Shown one piece after another: positions 10,122 to 22,074 of a stretch of DNA of 64,000 bases (its first letter is position 1; the number at the start of each line of letters is the position of its first letter). This stretch comes from Fimbriiglobus ruber (GTDB lineage Bacteria; Planctomycetota; Planctomycetia; Gemmatales; Gemmataceae): assembly GCF_002197845.1 (NCBI RefSeq), contig NZ_NIDE01000014.1:1488001-1552000 (forward strand). The letters are read 5' to 3'. The notes under the pieces are model-generated. The model ran no database searches. It was not told the DNA's origin and worked only from the letters and a program-made list of their open reading frames with translations. Made by a program: the position numbers and the translations under genes.

Positions 10122-11234
10122 ATGAGCGCCCCCGCTGCCACCGAGTCGGACGAAGCAGCTAAGGCCGTTCCGTCCGCCCACGCCGGCGCACTGTGGGCCG
10201 ACCCGAACACCCTCCGGACCGCTGCGTACGTCCTGGCCGTCGCCGCCGGGTCGTGGTGGCTGCTCGGACAGCTCGCGGGCGTGTTGCGGCCGCTCATGCT
10301 CGCCGTCTTTCTCGGGTACGTGCTGCTGCCCTACTACCGCGCCCTCCGCGTCCGGCTCACGGCCCCGGTCGCCATCGTCCTGCTCGCCGGGTTGACCACG
10401 GCCGGTCTGTTGGCCCTCGCACTGGCCGTTTACGGCAGTCTGCTCGGCCTCCAGGACGAGCTGCCGCGGCTGAAGCAATCGGCCGTCAACGTCATCCACC
10501 ACCTCACCGACCTGGTGACTCAGTACGTTCCCGGGATGGTGCCCGGGCCGGACGGGGCCGGCGGCAAGCGGCCGGAAGACGTGGCCGGCGAAATTCTGAC
10601 CGAGGGCACACTGCGGACCGTCAAGGTCGCGGCCGACGGCTTCGTCGAAGCCCTGGCGGTCGGGCTGTATCTGCTGTTCCTGCTGCTGGAATCCGCGCGG
10701 TTCCCCGACCGCGTCCGGTCGGCGTACCCTCCCGACCGCGCGGAACAGATTTTGGACGTGGCCGGGCGGATCAACTCGGCGATCGTGAGTTACCTGAAGG
10801 CGAAAGTGAAATCGAGCCTCGCGCTGGCGGCGATGGTCGGCGTAGTGATGGCGGTCTTCGGCGTCCGATTCGGTTTGTTATGGGTAGTGGTGACGTTTCT
10901 GTGCAACTTCATCCCGTACGTCGGGAGCGTGGTCGCGTACCTGCTCCCGGCCGGGTTCGCGTTCCTCCAGTACGACCTCGGCTACCAATCGGTGGCGGTG
11001 GCCGTGTTGTTGCTCGCGGCCCACCTCGGGTCGGCGTCGCTGATCGAGCCGATGTTCATCGGCCGGGCCGTCGGCCTGAGCCCGCTGGTTATCCTGGCGG
11101 CGCTGTCCGTCTGGGGGCTGATGTGGGGCCTGCCGGGGATGTTCCTGGCCGTGCCGTTGACCGTGGTCCTGCGGATCGTGTTCGAGAACATCGAGGCGAC
11201 CCGCCCGGTCGCCCGCCTGCTAACGGGGGAGTGA
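10122..11234 (+). CDS. AI-2E family transporter (PerM/UPF0118-like)
   Basis: A 370-residue multi-pass membrane protein. Hydrophobic helices at roughly 25-75 and 80-110 are followed by a soluble segment (about 115-185) and a C-terminal bundle containing the family-typical FLCNFIPYVGSVVAYLLP and GLMWGLPGMFLAVPLTVVL motifs. Family members export small molecules or act as Na+/H+ antiporters; the substrate here cannot be told. It starts 227 bp from the divergent sigma-factor gene, so shared regulation is possible but unproven. Confidence 0.88.
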   Translation: MSAPAATESDEAAKAVPSAHAGALWADPNTLRTAAYVLAVAAGSWWLLGQLAGVLRPLMLAVFLGYVLLPYYRALRVRLTAPVAIVLLAGLTTAGLLALALAVYGSLLGLQDELPRLKQSAVNVIHHLTDLVTQYVPGMVPGPDGAGGKRPEDVAGEILTEGTLRTVKVAADGFVEALAVGLYLLFLLLESARFPDRVRSAYPPDRAEQILDVAGRINSAIVSYLKAKVKSSLALAAMVGVVMAVFGVRFGLLWVVVTFLCNFIPYVGSVVAYLLPAGFAFLQYDLGYQSVAVAVLLLAAHLGSASLIEPMFIGRAVGLSPLVILAALSVWGLMWGLPGMFLAVPLTVVLRIVFENIEATRPVARLLTGE

Positions 11235-12176
11235 GCAGGTCGCGAATGAGCCAAGAACCGCTCGACGGATCACATCCCGATTCCGGGAGTGGAAGACCTG
11301 TCGGGACCGTTCTTCGGCCTCGCATCGCGGGAACGTATCCGTCGGTCGATCCGAACGCACAACCGCGCAGAAACGACCTCCGGCCCGAGTATGCAAGTCG
11401 ATGCTCGACAATAAAACGCGGTCCACGAGGCCGCCCATTTTCCGTGTAGTGAGGTCCTGGTCCGTCCACTGTCAGAAAACACGCTGCAAGGCGCAAAAAG
11501 CGCAGAAATTACCTCGGGCCTCGGTTTCAAAGCCCGGCGACCTGTCCGCGTCACGACGGCGGTCGGACACGGCACTCCCCCACCGCTGCTCATGGTTAGT
11601 CTGTGGTCGAAGGGACGGTCGCGAACATTCTCCGGCCTCGGTTCTCGGGAACTGATCTTTCGACCGATCCTAATTCCGGTCCGCCACGGGCTTCCTACCG
11701 CTGGAGGTGTAGACCAATGGTCCGGACGGCGACGTGATCCCGCACTCCCCGACGAATCAGCTCCTGGACGGGTCAGCTGGTCCGCAATTCGCCACGATCC
11801 CGACCGTCACCAGTGTCGTAATCCGATGGCTATGGAATATGCTCCCACAGTAACCCAGTAGATAACTCGCGCTAAATCGGAATTAGGCGACACAAATTCC
11901 GCATCCTAATAGAGTTAGGCGTGATTTTCGCGCAATCAAGCAATGAATATAATAATGTCGCTATTGTATAAGCGGACGATTTCGTGCCGGCGTAATAATT
12001 TGCACACAAGCAGAATATGCACGTCTATTTTCATTTGATTCAAGTTTTCTAGTGGTTTGGTGGTAAACTTGACGGGCCGGCTATAAGTTACGTGACAAAG
12101 ATCGACGACTCGCCCTTCGCCCAGGTTTGTTACGAGCCTTCCTATTCCGCCGTCATTACTTATCTCGGGATCTCGC
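11235..12176. other. Long intergenic region upstream of the giant surface protein
   Basis: About 940 bases with no supportable gene. Two segments (about 11300-11350 and 11615-11680) share degenerate text such as CGGCCTCG and TCGGGAAC followed by a CGATCC-type string, suggesting an old duplication. From about 11850 to 12110 the sequence is markedly A+T-rich, as expected for the promoter region of the downstream gene. Confidence 0.5.
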
Positions 12177-15100
12177 ATGCTCGTCTCAATGTGGCGACGT
12201 TGGCTCAATAACCAGTTCCCTTCGGCCGGTGTGCGGGCTCGCAATTCGCATTCGCGACACCCGAAATTTCGGCCCCGCGTCGAGGCGCTCGAACATCGCT
12301 GGGTACCCGCGACCTTGGTCGTCAACCCGAGTGTGCCCACGGACTACCAGAACATCAGCAGCGCCGTGAACGCCGCGGCCAACGGTGATACCGTTCTGGT
12401 TGCCCCGGGCACGTACTCCGGCAATAACAATACTGGCATTGAGATCAGCAATAATATCACCATTCAGTCTCAGACCGGCGCGGCTACCACCGTCATTGAC
12501 CTGACGAATGATGATTTTTTCGCTGAACTCGTGGGCACTACCAGCGCTATCCAAGGCTTCACGATCGAACACGCAACTTTTGAGAGCGCAGTATTGGCGG
12601 ACGGGGTTGCGGACACGATCTCGGATTGCGTCTTCACTTCCAACGACAGCGAGCTCGATGAAGCAAGTGCAATCGAGCTTGACCAAGGCACCACTACGAT
12701 CACCAACTGCGAGTTCCAAAACAACAGCAGTGAAGATGATGGGACGGTTGAGGCGTCGGGCGCCAATTTTATTATGAACAACTGTCAGTTTATGAACAAC
12801 TCGAGTGCGTTTGACGGCACCGGCGGGATCTACATGAACACGGGTACCGGCTCCATCACCAATTGCACGTTCACAGGCAACACGTCCGGCAACGACTATG
12901 GGGGCGCGATCTACTGGCTGAACGGTACCCTCACCATCGACCAGTCGACGTTCACCGACAACAGCTCGACCGCCGGGGGCGGGGCGATTTTCGCGGCCGC
13001 GGAAGGGATTAATACGCCGGTCAACATCACGCGGAGTACGTTCATCGGGAATTCGGCGCCGGCGGGCGGTGCGTTGTACCTGGCGCAGAGTTCCGGTGCC
13101 ACCACGATTACTGCCACGAATAGCCTGTTTCTCAACAACACCGCTTCCGCCGACGGCGCCGTGGCTGCTTTCTATCCCAATGGCACCACGAACACCCTGA
13201 ACCTGATCAACAGTAGCTTCTACGGCAACAGCGTCACCGGTTCGGGCGCCACCGGTCTCTTTTCCGGCGGCACTAGCCGGGTCAACATCACGAACAGCAT
13301 CCTCTACGGCGACCACACGCCCAACGTGTTCTCCCAGGCGAGTCCGGTCACGTCGTCGTCCGTTCAGTTTAGCGACGTCGAGGGCAGCGGGTTCGCGGGG
13401 GTCAACGGCAACATCAGCGCCGACCCTCTCTACGTGAAACCCGGTGGCGGCGACCTGCACATCCTCTCCACTTCGCCTGCGATCGGTGCCGGGACAATCG
13501 GGGCCGACATTCCGGCGGTCGATTTCGACGGCAACCCGCGCGGCAATCCTCCCGACATGGGGGCGTTCGAGGGCGCGCCGACACACTTTGGGATTTCCGC
13601 CCCCGCGACGGCCACTGCTGGAAACGCCTTCACCTTTACGGTGACGGCCGAAGACATCGACAACAACCCCATCATCAACTACGGCGGCACCGTCCACTTC
13701 ACCAGCAGCGACGGCTCGGCCGTGCTGCCGGCCGATACCACCTTGACCGACGGCGTCGGCACGTTCTCGGCGACGCTCGATACCGCCGGCGGCCAGACGA
13801 TTGCGGCCGCCGACACGGTTACTTCCGGCCTCACGGGCACCAGTAACACCGTCACGGTCTCCCCGGGCGCCACGACGCAACTACTCGTCACGGTTCCCGA
13901 CCCGGCCGTGTCGTATAGTAACTACACGACAACCGTCACTGCCGAGGACGCTTTCCATAACCAGACCAACTACAACGGGACAGTGACCTTTACCAGTTCA
14001 GACCCGTCCTTTATCAACCCGGGCCCTCTCACTCTGAGCAACGGTATTGGATCAGAAAACGGCGCCGCACTCAAGACGGCCGGTACCCAGACGGTTACCG
14101 CGACCGACACCGTGAACCCGAGCATCACCGGCACGGCGACGACCACTGTTGTGCCCGGGCCTATGACCGGCTTGGGCATAAGTTGGCCGGATAACGCAAC
14201 AACGGGTGTACCAACCTCCATCACCGTCTACGCCCGGGATCTGTTCGGCAACGTCATCCCCAATTACACCGGGACAGTCCACTTTTCCAGTTCAGACCCC
14301 AACGCCACTCTCCCCGCCGACACCACCCTGACCAACGGGATCGGGACTTTTAACGTCACTTTCAACACCGACGGCAATCAAACGATCACGGTTACCGACA
14401 CCAGTAACCCGTCTTTCACCGCGACGACAGACCAGATCGTTGTGATCGGGCTGGTCACCCACTTGGGTGTGACTGCTGCGCCAACGACTACGCCGGCCGG
14501 GTCCCAGATTCAGGTGACGGTGGCGGCACTCGACGCGTCCGACAACGAGGTGAGCGGGTACAACGGTACGATTCATTTCACGAGCAGCGATACGGCAGCC
14601 GGCCTGCCCGCGGATCAGGTGGGCAACGGCGCTTACGCGGTCATCTTAAGCACTGTCGGTTCGCAGACGATCACGGTCACCGACACCGCGGATTCGAGTA
14701 TCAATGGGACTTCAAACCTCGTCACCGTGACCCCCGCAGCCGCCACCCAATTCGCCATTTCCGCCCCGGCCACCGTGACGGCCGGGACGCCGTTTACCTT
14801 CACGGTCACCGCCCTCGATCCCTTCGGCAACGTCGCCACCGGGTATACCGGGACCGTTCACTTCGACAGCACCAACGGGACGGCCAGCCTGCCGGCCGAC
14901 GCGACTCTGACCAACGGGACGGGCACGTTCACGGCCACACTGAATACGGCGGGCATTCAGACGATCACCGCCACCGACACCGCGTCTTCCTTCTCCGATA
15001 CCAGTGGCTCCATCACCGTGACCCCTGTGGTCACGCCCCGCACGGCCGACCTGGCCATCAACGCGACCAGCATCGTCATCGGCGGGACCGGCTTCGATCC

Positions 15101-18100
15101 CGACAAGGCGAACGACAGCGTGACCTTCAGCGACGGCGCCGCCGGCACCGTCACGGCCGCGACCCCGACCTCTCTGACCATAGCCTTCTCCACGCCGCCG
15201 ACCGGTCCCGGCAGCCTGACCGTTGTCGTCACCACCAACACCGTGGACAGCGGCTCTCCCGTTCAAATCGCGACAGTGATCGGCATTCCGACCGCCAACG
15301 CCCAATCGGTAAATGTCTCCGAGAACACGGCCACCGCCGTGACCCTGACCGGGACTGACCCGGACGCCCCACCCCTGCCCCTGACCTACACCGTCACCAC
15401 CAACCCGACCCACGGCACCCTGACCGGCACAGCCCCGAACCTGACGTACACCCCGGACGCCGGGTACTTCGGACCCGACAGCTTCCAGTTCACCGACGCC
15501 AACGGAACGCTGACGAGTGCGCCGGCCACGGTCACACTTACGGACATCGGCACGCCGGCCGCGAACGCCCAGTCGGTGACGACCGCGGAAGGGGTGGCAG
15601 CCGCGATCACCCTGACGGGCAGCGACCCGAACACGCCGCCCCGATCCCTGACGTACACCGTCACCGTCAACCCGGCACACGGGACGCTGTCGGGCACCGC
15701 ACCGAACTTGACGTACACCCCGGACGCCGGGTACTTCGGCCCGGACAGCTTCCAGTTCACCGACACCAACGGAACGCTGACGAGTACGCCGGCCACGGTC
15801 ACACTCACGGTCGTCGGCACGCCGACCGCCACCGCCCAGTCGGTGACGACCGCGGTAGGAACCGCAACGGCGGTGACTCTGACGGGTAGCGACCCGAACA
15901 CGCCGCCCCGAGCCATGACGTACATCGTCACCGCCAATCCGGTCCACGGCACCCTGTCGGGGACGGCCCCGAACTTGACCTACACCCCGGACGCCGGGTA
16001 CTTCGGAACCGATTCGTTCCAATTTAAGGTCAACAACGGGACGGCTGACAGCATCCCCGCCACGGTCAGCCTGGCCGTTATCAATTCGCCGACCGCCGAC
16101 GACCAATCGGTGACCCTGGCCGAGGGGGGAAATGCGGCGATCACATTGACCGGGGCCGACTCGAATGTGCCGCCCCTGCCGTTGACCTACACGGTGACGG
16201 TCGCCCCCGCACACGGCACACTCTCGGGGACGGCACCGGACCTGACGTACACCCCGGACGCCGGGTACTTCGGACCCGATTCGTTCCAGTTTACCGACAC
16301 CAACGGCACCGTCACCAGCACGCCAGCCGCGGTCACATTCACGGTCGTCGGTACACCCACCGCGAACGCCCAGACCGTGACCACTGGCCTGGGGACGGCC
16401 GCGGCCGTCACCCTGACCGGCACCGATCCGAACACCCCGCCCCTGTCCCTGACCTACACGATCACCGCTAACCCGACCCACGGCACCCTGTCCGGCACCG
16501 CACCGGACCTGACGTATACCCCGGACGCCGGATACTTCGGACCCGATTCGTTCCAGTTCACCGACACCAACGGGACGGCCACCAGCACGCCGGCCGCAGT
16601 CACATTCACGGTCGTCGGCATACCCACCGCGAACGCCCAGACGGTAACCACAGCCCAGGGGACAGCCGCAGCCGTCACCCTGACCGGGACCGATCCGAAC
16701 ACACCGCCCTTAAGCTTGGCGTACACCGTAACCACTGGCCCATCCCACGGCACCCTGTCGGGCACCGCCCCGGACCTGACCTACACCCCGGACGCCGGGT
16801 ACTTCGGACCCGATTCGTTCCAGTTCACCGACACCAACGGGACGACCACCAGTGCCCCCGCCACGGTGTCCCTCACCATCGTCGGCACGCCCACCGCGAC
16901 CGCCCAAACAGAGACGACCGCGGAGGGGACGGCGGTCGCCGTCACCCTGACCGGGACCGATCCGAATACGCCGCCCCAGTCGCTGACCTTTACCGTTACC
17001 ACCGGTCCGGCCCACGGAACGCTCACCGGGACCGGGGCGGACCTGACGTACACTCCCGACGCCGGATACTTCGGTCCGATTCGTTCCAGTTCACCGACAC
17101 CAACGGCACCGCCACCAGTGCCCCCGCCACGGTGTCCCTCACCATCGTCGGCGCGCCCACCGCGACCGCCCAGACAGTGACGACCGCGGAGGGGACGGCG
17201 GCCGCCGTCACCCTAGCCGGGACCGATCCGAACACGCCGCCCCAGTCGCTGACCTTTACCGTTACCACCGGTCCGGCCCACGGAACGCTCACCGGGACCG
17301 GGGCGGACCTGACGTACACCCCGACGCCGGATACTTCGGACCGGACACCTTCCAGTTTACCGACACCAACGGCACCGCCACCAGTTCCCCCGCCGCCGCG
17401 ACCCTTGTCGTAGTCGGGACACCCACGGCCGACGCCCAATCGATCACCCTGGCCGAGGGCTCGACGGGCGCGCCAGTCACGCTCGCGGGGGGCGATCCGA
17501 ACTCGCCGCCCTTGTCCCTGACGTATACGGTGACCACCGGCCCGGCCCACGGCACCCTGTCGGGAACGGCCCCGAACCTGACGTACACCCCGGCCGCCGG
17601 GTACTTCGGAACCGACACCTTCCAGTTCACGGATAACAACGGGACGGCCACCAGCACGCCGGCCACGGTCACGCTTACCGTCGTCGGCACGCCTACCGCG
17701 ACCGCCCAGACAGTGACGATCGCGGAGGGGACGGCGGCCGCCGTCACCCTGACCGGGACCGACCCGAACACGCCGGCCCGGCCCCTGACGTTCGTGGTCA
17801 CCACCCCGCCGTCTCACGGGACGCTGTCCGGCACGGCCCCGGACCTGACGTACACACCGGACGCCGGGTACTCAGGCCCGGACAGCTTCCAGTTTTCCGC
17901 CACCAACGGCGTTGCGACGAGTGCAACCGCCACCGTCTCGGTCACGGTCACTCCCGTGAACCAGGCGCCGAGTTTCACCACCGGGCCGAACCAAACGGTC
18001 GGCCGCGACCCGGGCGCGGTCACGGTCCCCGGGTGGACGACGCCCCTTCCCACTGGCGGAACCGGCCCGGCCCCGACGTTCGTCGTGACAACGAGCGACC

Positions 18101-19260
18101 CCGGCCTGTTTACCGTGCAGCCGGCCATCGACCCGACCACCGGGACGCTCACCTTCACCCCGACTACTCACGGCTTCGGGACAGCGACTGTCTCCGTCGA
18201 GACGACGAGCGGGCAGGACGTGTCGCCCGCACAGACGTTTGCGATCACCGTCACCGAGCACAAGAACGGGAACGACGCCCCCGTCAACAGCAACGAGTTC
18301 GGGCAATTCGCGACCAGTGAGGAAACGGGCGGGAATGGGATGGTGTCCGTGTACAACGGCAACGGCACCCTCGCCTACACCGTCCAGGCGTTCCCGAACG
18401 GGACCGGCGTCCGGGCCACCCTCGCCGACGTCAACGGGGACGGCGTGCCGGACGTGATCGCGACGACCGGCCCCGGGGTGCCCGTTCAGGTCGTGGTGAT
18501 CGACGGGGCGACCAAGGCGGTCATTCGGACATTCTCGCCGTTCGAGGCGTCGTTCACCGGCGGGGCGTACGTGGCCGCCGGGGACGTGAACGGCGACGGG
18601 AAAGCGGACATCGCCGTCTCGGCCGACGAGACCGGCAGCTCCCGCGTGGTGGTCTACGACGGGGCCACCGGGGACACCCTGGCCAACTTCTTCGGCATCC
18701 AGGACCCCGCGTTCCGCGGCGGCGCGCGGGTGGCGATCGGGGACGTGAACGGGGACGGGCTCGCCGACCTGATCGTCTCGGCCGGGGACGGCGGGGGGCC
18801 ACGGGTCGCCGTGTACGACGGCGCGTCGCTCCGCCCCGGTCAGTCCCCCGTCAAGTTGGTGGCCGACTTCTTCGCGTTCGATTCGAGCCTGCGGGACGGG
18901 GCGTACGTGACGGCCGGTGACCTGAACGGGGACGGGTTCGACGACCTGATCTTCGGCGGCGGTCCGACCGGCGGCCCGCGGGTTCTCGCCCTGGACGGGG
19001 CGTCCCTGACCGGACCGGGCGGGTCGGTCGTGACCATCACCAGTTACTTCGCGGGCGACTCCTCCCTGCGGGCCGGCGTCCAGTTGGCGGCCAAGGACGT
19101 GGACGGCGACGGAAAAGCCGACCTGATCGAATCGGTTCCCACCTCGACCGGGTCACAGGTGTCCGTGGTACCCGGGGCGAACATCGGACCCACCAGCGGG
19201 CCGACGACCACCGAGATCGACCCCTACCCCGGCTTCCTCGGCGGGGTCTACCTCGGCTAA
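12177..19260 (+). CDS. Giant secreted surface protein with beta-helix, Ig-like and FG-GAP repeats (two frameshifts)
   Basis: The N-terminus carries the planctomycete PRVEALEHRWVPAT motif. Next come a right-handed beta-helix (about residues 55-460) ending PPDMGAFEG, about five filamin/invasin-like Ig repeats (GTVHFTSSD, TLTNGIGTF), a TIG-like unit, ten 89-residue repeats (HGTLSGTAP, YTPDAGYFGPDSFQF), and a C-terminal FG-GAP/VCBS region with Ca-binding DVNGDGxxD motifs. It is probably an adhesin or cell-surface structural protein. Two single-base losses break the frame: near 17077 (GGTCCGATT where sister repeats have GGACCCGATT) and near 17325 (ACCCCGACGCC for ACCCCGGACGCC). Restoring both gives about 2,360 residues. 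Because both lie in near-identical repeats they could be assembly errors; otherwise the protein ends at 17180. Confidence 0.82.
15279..17950 (+). repeat. Ten tandem 267-bp (89-residue) repeats
   Basis: Each unit begins GTPTAxAQ and runs through LTGTDPNTPP, LTYTVT, HGTLSGTAP, YTPDAGYFGPDSFQF and NGTxTSxPATVTL. Spacing is 267 bp, seen for example between 15549 and 15816. Units 5-8 are the most alike, indicating recent amplification or gene conversion. Both frameshifts of the host gene lie in units 7 and 8. Confidence 0.88.
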
Positions 19261-19346
19261 TGCCGGCTGGCGCGGGTTCGTTGCACGATACCAGGCGCGG
19301 TCGGGAACGCGACCGCCATGTCGTGCGTATCGCCTGGAGCCGGCAT
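19260..19346 (+). terminator. Complex hairpin after the surface-protein gene
   Basis: ATGCCGGCT (19260-19268) pairs with AGCCGGCAT (19338-19346), and CCAGGCG (19291-19297) with CGCCTGG (19331-19337). An alternative pairing, GCACGA with TCGTGC, is also possible. There is no clear T-tract, so this may be a factor-dependent terminator or a 3' stabilising structure. Confidence 0.35.
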
Positions 19347-19408
19347 CGGGCCGGACGCCCGGCTCGGATGGCTCGAGAGGCTTACCGAGGGAATGTTCCC
19401 GGCCATGG

Positions 19409-19765
19409 TTAGGCGATTTGAAGCGAGACTTTCAGGCACTCGTCGACCTTTGTCATCGTCGTCGCCGGAAGCGACCCAATGGCTCGATCGATCAGGGCTT
19501 GCTCGATCGTCGCCAGGTTGTTGCAAGAGACCAGGGAATCGTGCAACAAACCTGCCTGCTGACCTTCAGGTGTATTGACCTTGATCAAAAGTTGCGTCGG
19601 TTCTGTAGCGGCACGTATGTTTGAAGTGATCTGGGCCACCACGGTATTCGCCAAACGAACATTGTCCGGATCGTTTTGTACCACGAGGCAGGGCCGCCGC
19701 TTGCCGCCGGTTCCGGATGAGAACGGATACCAGGCCAGCACAACATCACCCCGCTTGATGTTCAT
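19409..19765 (-). CDS. MazF/PemK-type toxin endoribonuclease
   Basis: The 118-residue protein starts MNIKRGDVVLAWYPFSS, the classic KRGD(I/V)V entry strand of MazF/PemK toxins, followed by KRRPCLVVQND and VVAQITSNIR. Family members cleave mRNA in the cytoplasm. The ATG at 19765 is chosen because the motif begins there and because it overlaps the stop codon of the upstream gene (ATGA), a usual antitoxin-toxin arrangement. In-frame codons further upstream lie inside the partner gene. Confidence 0.87.
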   Translation of the reverse strand: MNIKRGDVVLAWYPFSSGTGGKRRPCLVVQNDPDNVRLANTVVAQITSNIRAATEPTQLLIKVNTPEGQQAGLLHDSLVSCNNLATIEQALIDRAIGSLPATTMTKVDECLKVSLQIA

Positions 19766-20019
19766 TTTCTTAGCTCTTCGTAACGGTCGTAATCGTCCAT
19801 CTTCGGGTCGTCCCACCCTGCGGCGAACGCCTGGTCGATGGCCGGATATGCGTCCCGCGGGCGAACGTCTTCCAACAACTCCCTCACCCGCTCGTACACC
19901 TCGGCGCGCAACAGCACAAATTCCCGGTGCGATGCGGGATCAATTAATCGGACCGGCTCGTCGCGATTGGCAGCAACAGCGCGGATCTGATCGTCGGTCA
20001 GAGCGGTAGGGGTTTCCAT
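19762..20019 (-). CDS. Putative antitoxin partner of the MazF-type toxin
   Basis: An 85-residue protein beginning METPTALTDDQIRAVAA, with RLIDPASHREFVLLRAEVYE and a C-terminal acidic/aromatic tail DDYDRYEELRK. The middle segment resembles planctomycete antitoxins of MazF-like pairs, and its position directly upstream with a 4-bp overlap supports the role. The C-terminal tail may be the part that binds and blocks the toxin, by analogy with other MazE-type partners. An in-frame GTG at 20070 is less likely as the start. Confidence 0.7.
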   Translation of the reverse strand: METPTALTDDQIRAVAANRDEPVRLIDPASHREFVLLRAEVYERVRELLEDVRPRDAYPAIDQAFAAGWDDPKMDDYDRYEELRK

Positions 20020-20079
20020 ACCGCTATGGTAACTGGACCAGAGTGACGCCCGCAAGTCCGTCGATCGCACTTACGCGGA

Positions 20080-20769
20080 TCACCCTTCCGTCCGTTGCCA
20101 ACTGACCGCCTTCACTTCCGGCTCGATGCTGACACGCGCGACAATTTCTTCCATCGCCCGGTCGTTCCGTTCCAAGGCGAATATGTCGGCCAGCACCACC
20201 ACCCGGTTCGTCTCCGTGTCCTCGGTCGACAGCCCCTGCAGATTCAACTTCGCGTGGCCGCCGATGTGCCGCAACAGGATGTGCCGAATGTGGGCATCGT
20301 GGCTCGCCTCGGCCTCGACGCGGAGTCGGTAGTATGTCTCCACGTCGGTCGCCATTTTGGTCCGGGTGTCCATCCATCTCGCCAACGGCCTCAAGCCGAA
20401 ATGCACGGCGAGAACGGCCGCGGTCCCGAACAGGGCGTGGCCCGCGAACCCCGCCCCGCAGAGCGTCCCGACCGCCCCACTACACCACAGCGAGGCGGCG
20501 GTGTTGAGCCCCTTGACGTTCAACCCGTCGCGCAAGATCACGCCGCCGCCCAGGAACCCCAGTCCACTGACGACGTAAGAGGCGATCCGCGTCGGGCTGT
20601 TCGTGTCGTTCATGAGCAGCGACAGGGATACGAACAGCGCCGCCCCGAGAGCGACCAGCGTGTTCGTGCGCAGCCCCGCGGGGTGCTGCCGCCACTGCCG
20701 CTCCAGTCCGATCGCCATTCCCATCAATAAGGCGGCGATGATGCCCACCGCGAACGACAACGACGGCAT
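20080..20769 (-). CDS. MgtC/SapB family membrane protein
   Basis: In this 229-residue protein, MGMAIGLERQWRQHPAGLRT near the N-terminus is the MgtC/SapB signature, followed by LGFLGGGVILRDG and GLNTAASLWCSGAVGTLCG across about five membrane helices. The last 80 residues form a soluble ACT-like domain. MgtC proteins act in the inner membrane in adaptation to low Mg2+ and acid. No Mg2+ transporter is adjacent. The gene lies just downstream of an inserted IS, transcribed in the same direction as its transposase. Confidence 0.93.
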   Translation of the reverse strand: MPSLSFAVGIIAALLMGMAIGLERQWRQHPAGLRTNTLVALGAALFVSLSLLMNDTNSPTRIASYVVSGLGFLGGGVILRDGLNVKGLNTAASLWCSGAVGTLCGAGFAGHALFGTAAVLAVHFGLRPLARWMDTRTKMATDVETYYRLRVEAEASHDAHIRHILLRHIGGHAKLNLQGLSTEDTETNRVVVLADIFALERNDRAMEEIVARVSIEPEVKAVSWQRTEG

Positions 20770-20916
20770 GGCGGACCTTTCGTAGCACCCGGAGTCCGGA
20801 TGATTCCTCTAATCGGTCTGCTACCCTACCAGACCATCTCGTTCGGAACCATATCCCAAATCCCGTCGCGGCCCTACCTCGCCGGGTGAGCGTCACGTAA
20901 GGGGGCAGAAGCTGGT

Positions 20917-22074
20917 CTAATTCTTAGACCAAAACGCCGCCCACTGGTTATCCGAGCTACAAAACAGCGCGCGCAAGTGGCTCATCGCATCGGCGCCGTC
21001 CTCGCCCCAACGCATTCCCCCGCCCTTCATGCGTTCCCCGATGACCGTCTTGCAGGCACTCTCCACCGGACCACTGCCGATCTGCCAGCCCTGGGCCAAG
21101 TAGTGCGGGTAATCCATCCGATGGGTCTGATTCGTGAAGTACGTCACGACCTCCGCACGAACACTCGCCGCCCCGGCCCGGTCGGCGAGATCCAACGACC
21201 GGACCTTCTCTAGCACGGCGGATCCGCCGGAGGTCTTGAGTTCCTCGCACGTCGTCTCCCGCCATCGCCGGTCCGCGTCCGCGTCCCCCGGATGCAGGAC
21301 GCGGGACAGTTTGGCGACGTATTCGGCCACGTGGTAGAAGTCCAAGATGACGGCTTCCACACGGGGGAAATTCGCCCGCAGGAAGTCCTCCAACCCAATG
21401 CCCCCGTCGGACAACGCGACCCATCGATCGGCACCGCCCAGATTCACCTGGGAGGCTTGTCGCCGCAACGGCTCGGCCAACTCCGCGAGCGACCGCACCT
21501 GGGACACGTACCGGGCCTTCCACTCCGGTCGCTTGGCCGCCGTCGGATTCGCCCACCGTGGGCGTTCCTCGGGGACCGGGTTGTCAATCATCCCGATGTA
21601 CGCCATCCGCCCCTCGGCCTTGGCACCGCGGGAACCTTGTTGCCCGACGCCGGTGGCGTCGACCGACACGTAACCGACCGTTTTCCCGTCGGCATCCTTG
21701 TGCCACGCCCACGGGGTCGACGGGCCGAACGTCTGGCCCGCATGTTGGGCTTCGGCCAACCGCTCGCCGGCGGCCTCGGTCGCCCGCTGGACCGTCGACT
21801 CACTCACTCGCAGACCGGCCAACCGCGGCAACACCGTGTCGGCGGCCGTGGCGAAACTATCCTCCAACCCGGACAGGCAGACGACCTCGTCGGCGGCCGG
21901 GGTCAGGTCGTGAGCCCGTAACCCGAGCACCCCGTCCAGGGGCGATATCCCGTGGTGGCAGTGCCGGCACAAGTAGTAGTGCCGGGAGTACTCGAGCGGA
22001 CCGAACAGGCTGACCAATTGACGGGACTTGAATCCCTTGCACCGGGCCGATTCCCGGCAGTGCGGGCACGTCAT
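20917..22074 (-). CDS. ISKra4 family transposase
   Basis: The 385-residue protein begins MTCPHCRESARCKGF, with a second CRHCHHG pair forming an N-terminal zinc ribbon. Candidate catalytic acidic residues are in VSVDATGVGQQG, VILDFYHVAEYVAKL and GSGPVESACKTVIGERMKG, the D, D, E arrangement expected for this family, with the typical GGGMRW segment near the end. The length and uninterrupted frame suggest a functional enzyme. Its ATG overlaps the stop of the upstream IS gene by 4 bp, implying coupled translation. Confidence 0.9.
   Translation of the reverse strand: MTCPHCRESARCKGFKSRQLVSLFGPLEYSRHYYLCRHCHHGISPLDGVLGLRAHDLTPAADEVVCLSGLEDSFATAADTVLPRLAGLRVSESTVQRATEAAGERLAEAQHAGQTFGPSTPWAWHKDADGKTVGYVSVDATGVGQQGSRGAKAEGRMAYIGMIDNPVPEERPRWANPTAAKRPEWKARYVSQVRSLAELAEPLRRQASQVNLGGADRWVALSDGGIGLEDFLRANFPRVEAVILDFYHVAEYVAKLSRVLHPGDADADRRWRETTCEELKTSGGSAVLEKVRSLDLADRAGAASVRAEVVTYFTNQTHRMDYPHYLAQGWQIGSGPVESACKTVIGERMKGGGMRWGEDGADAMSHLRALFCSSDNQWAAFWSKN

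Noticed and set aside
11720-11862. Plus-strand frame reading as a short protein-like segment (DVIPHSPTNQ)
   Set aside because: A stop precedes it closely, no start codon exists, and no family is recognisable.
15279-17950. CRISPR-like periodic repeats
   Set aside because: The period is 267 bp, the repeats encode protein in frame, and there are no short direct repeats with unique spacers or cas genes.
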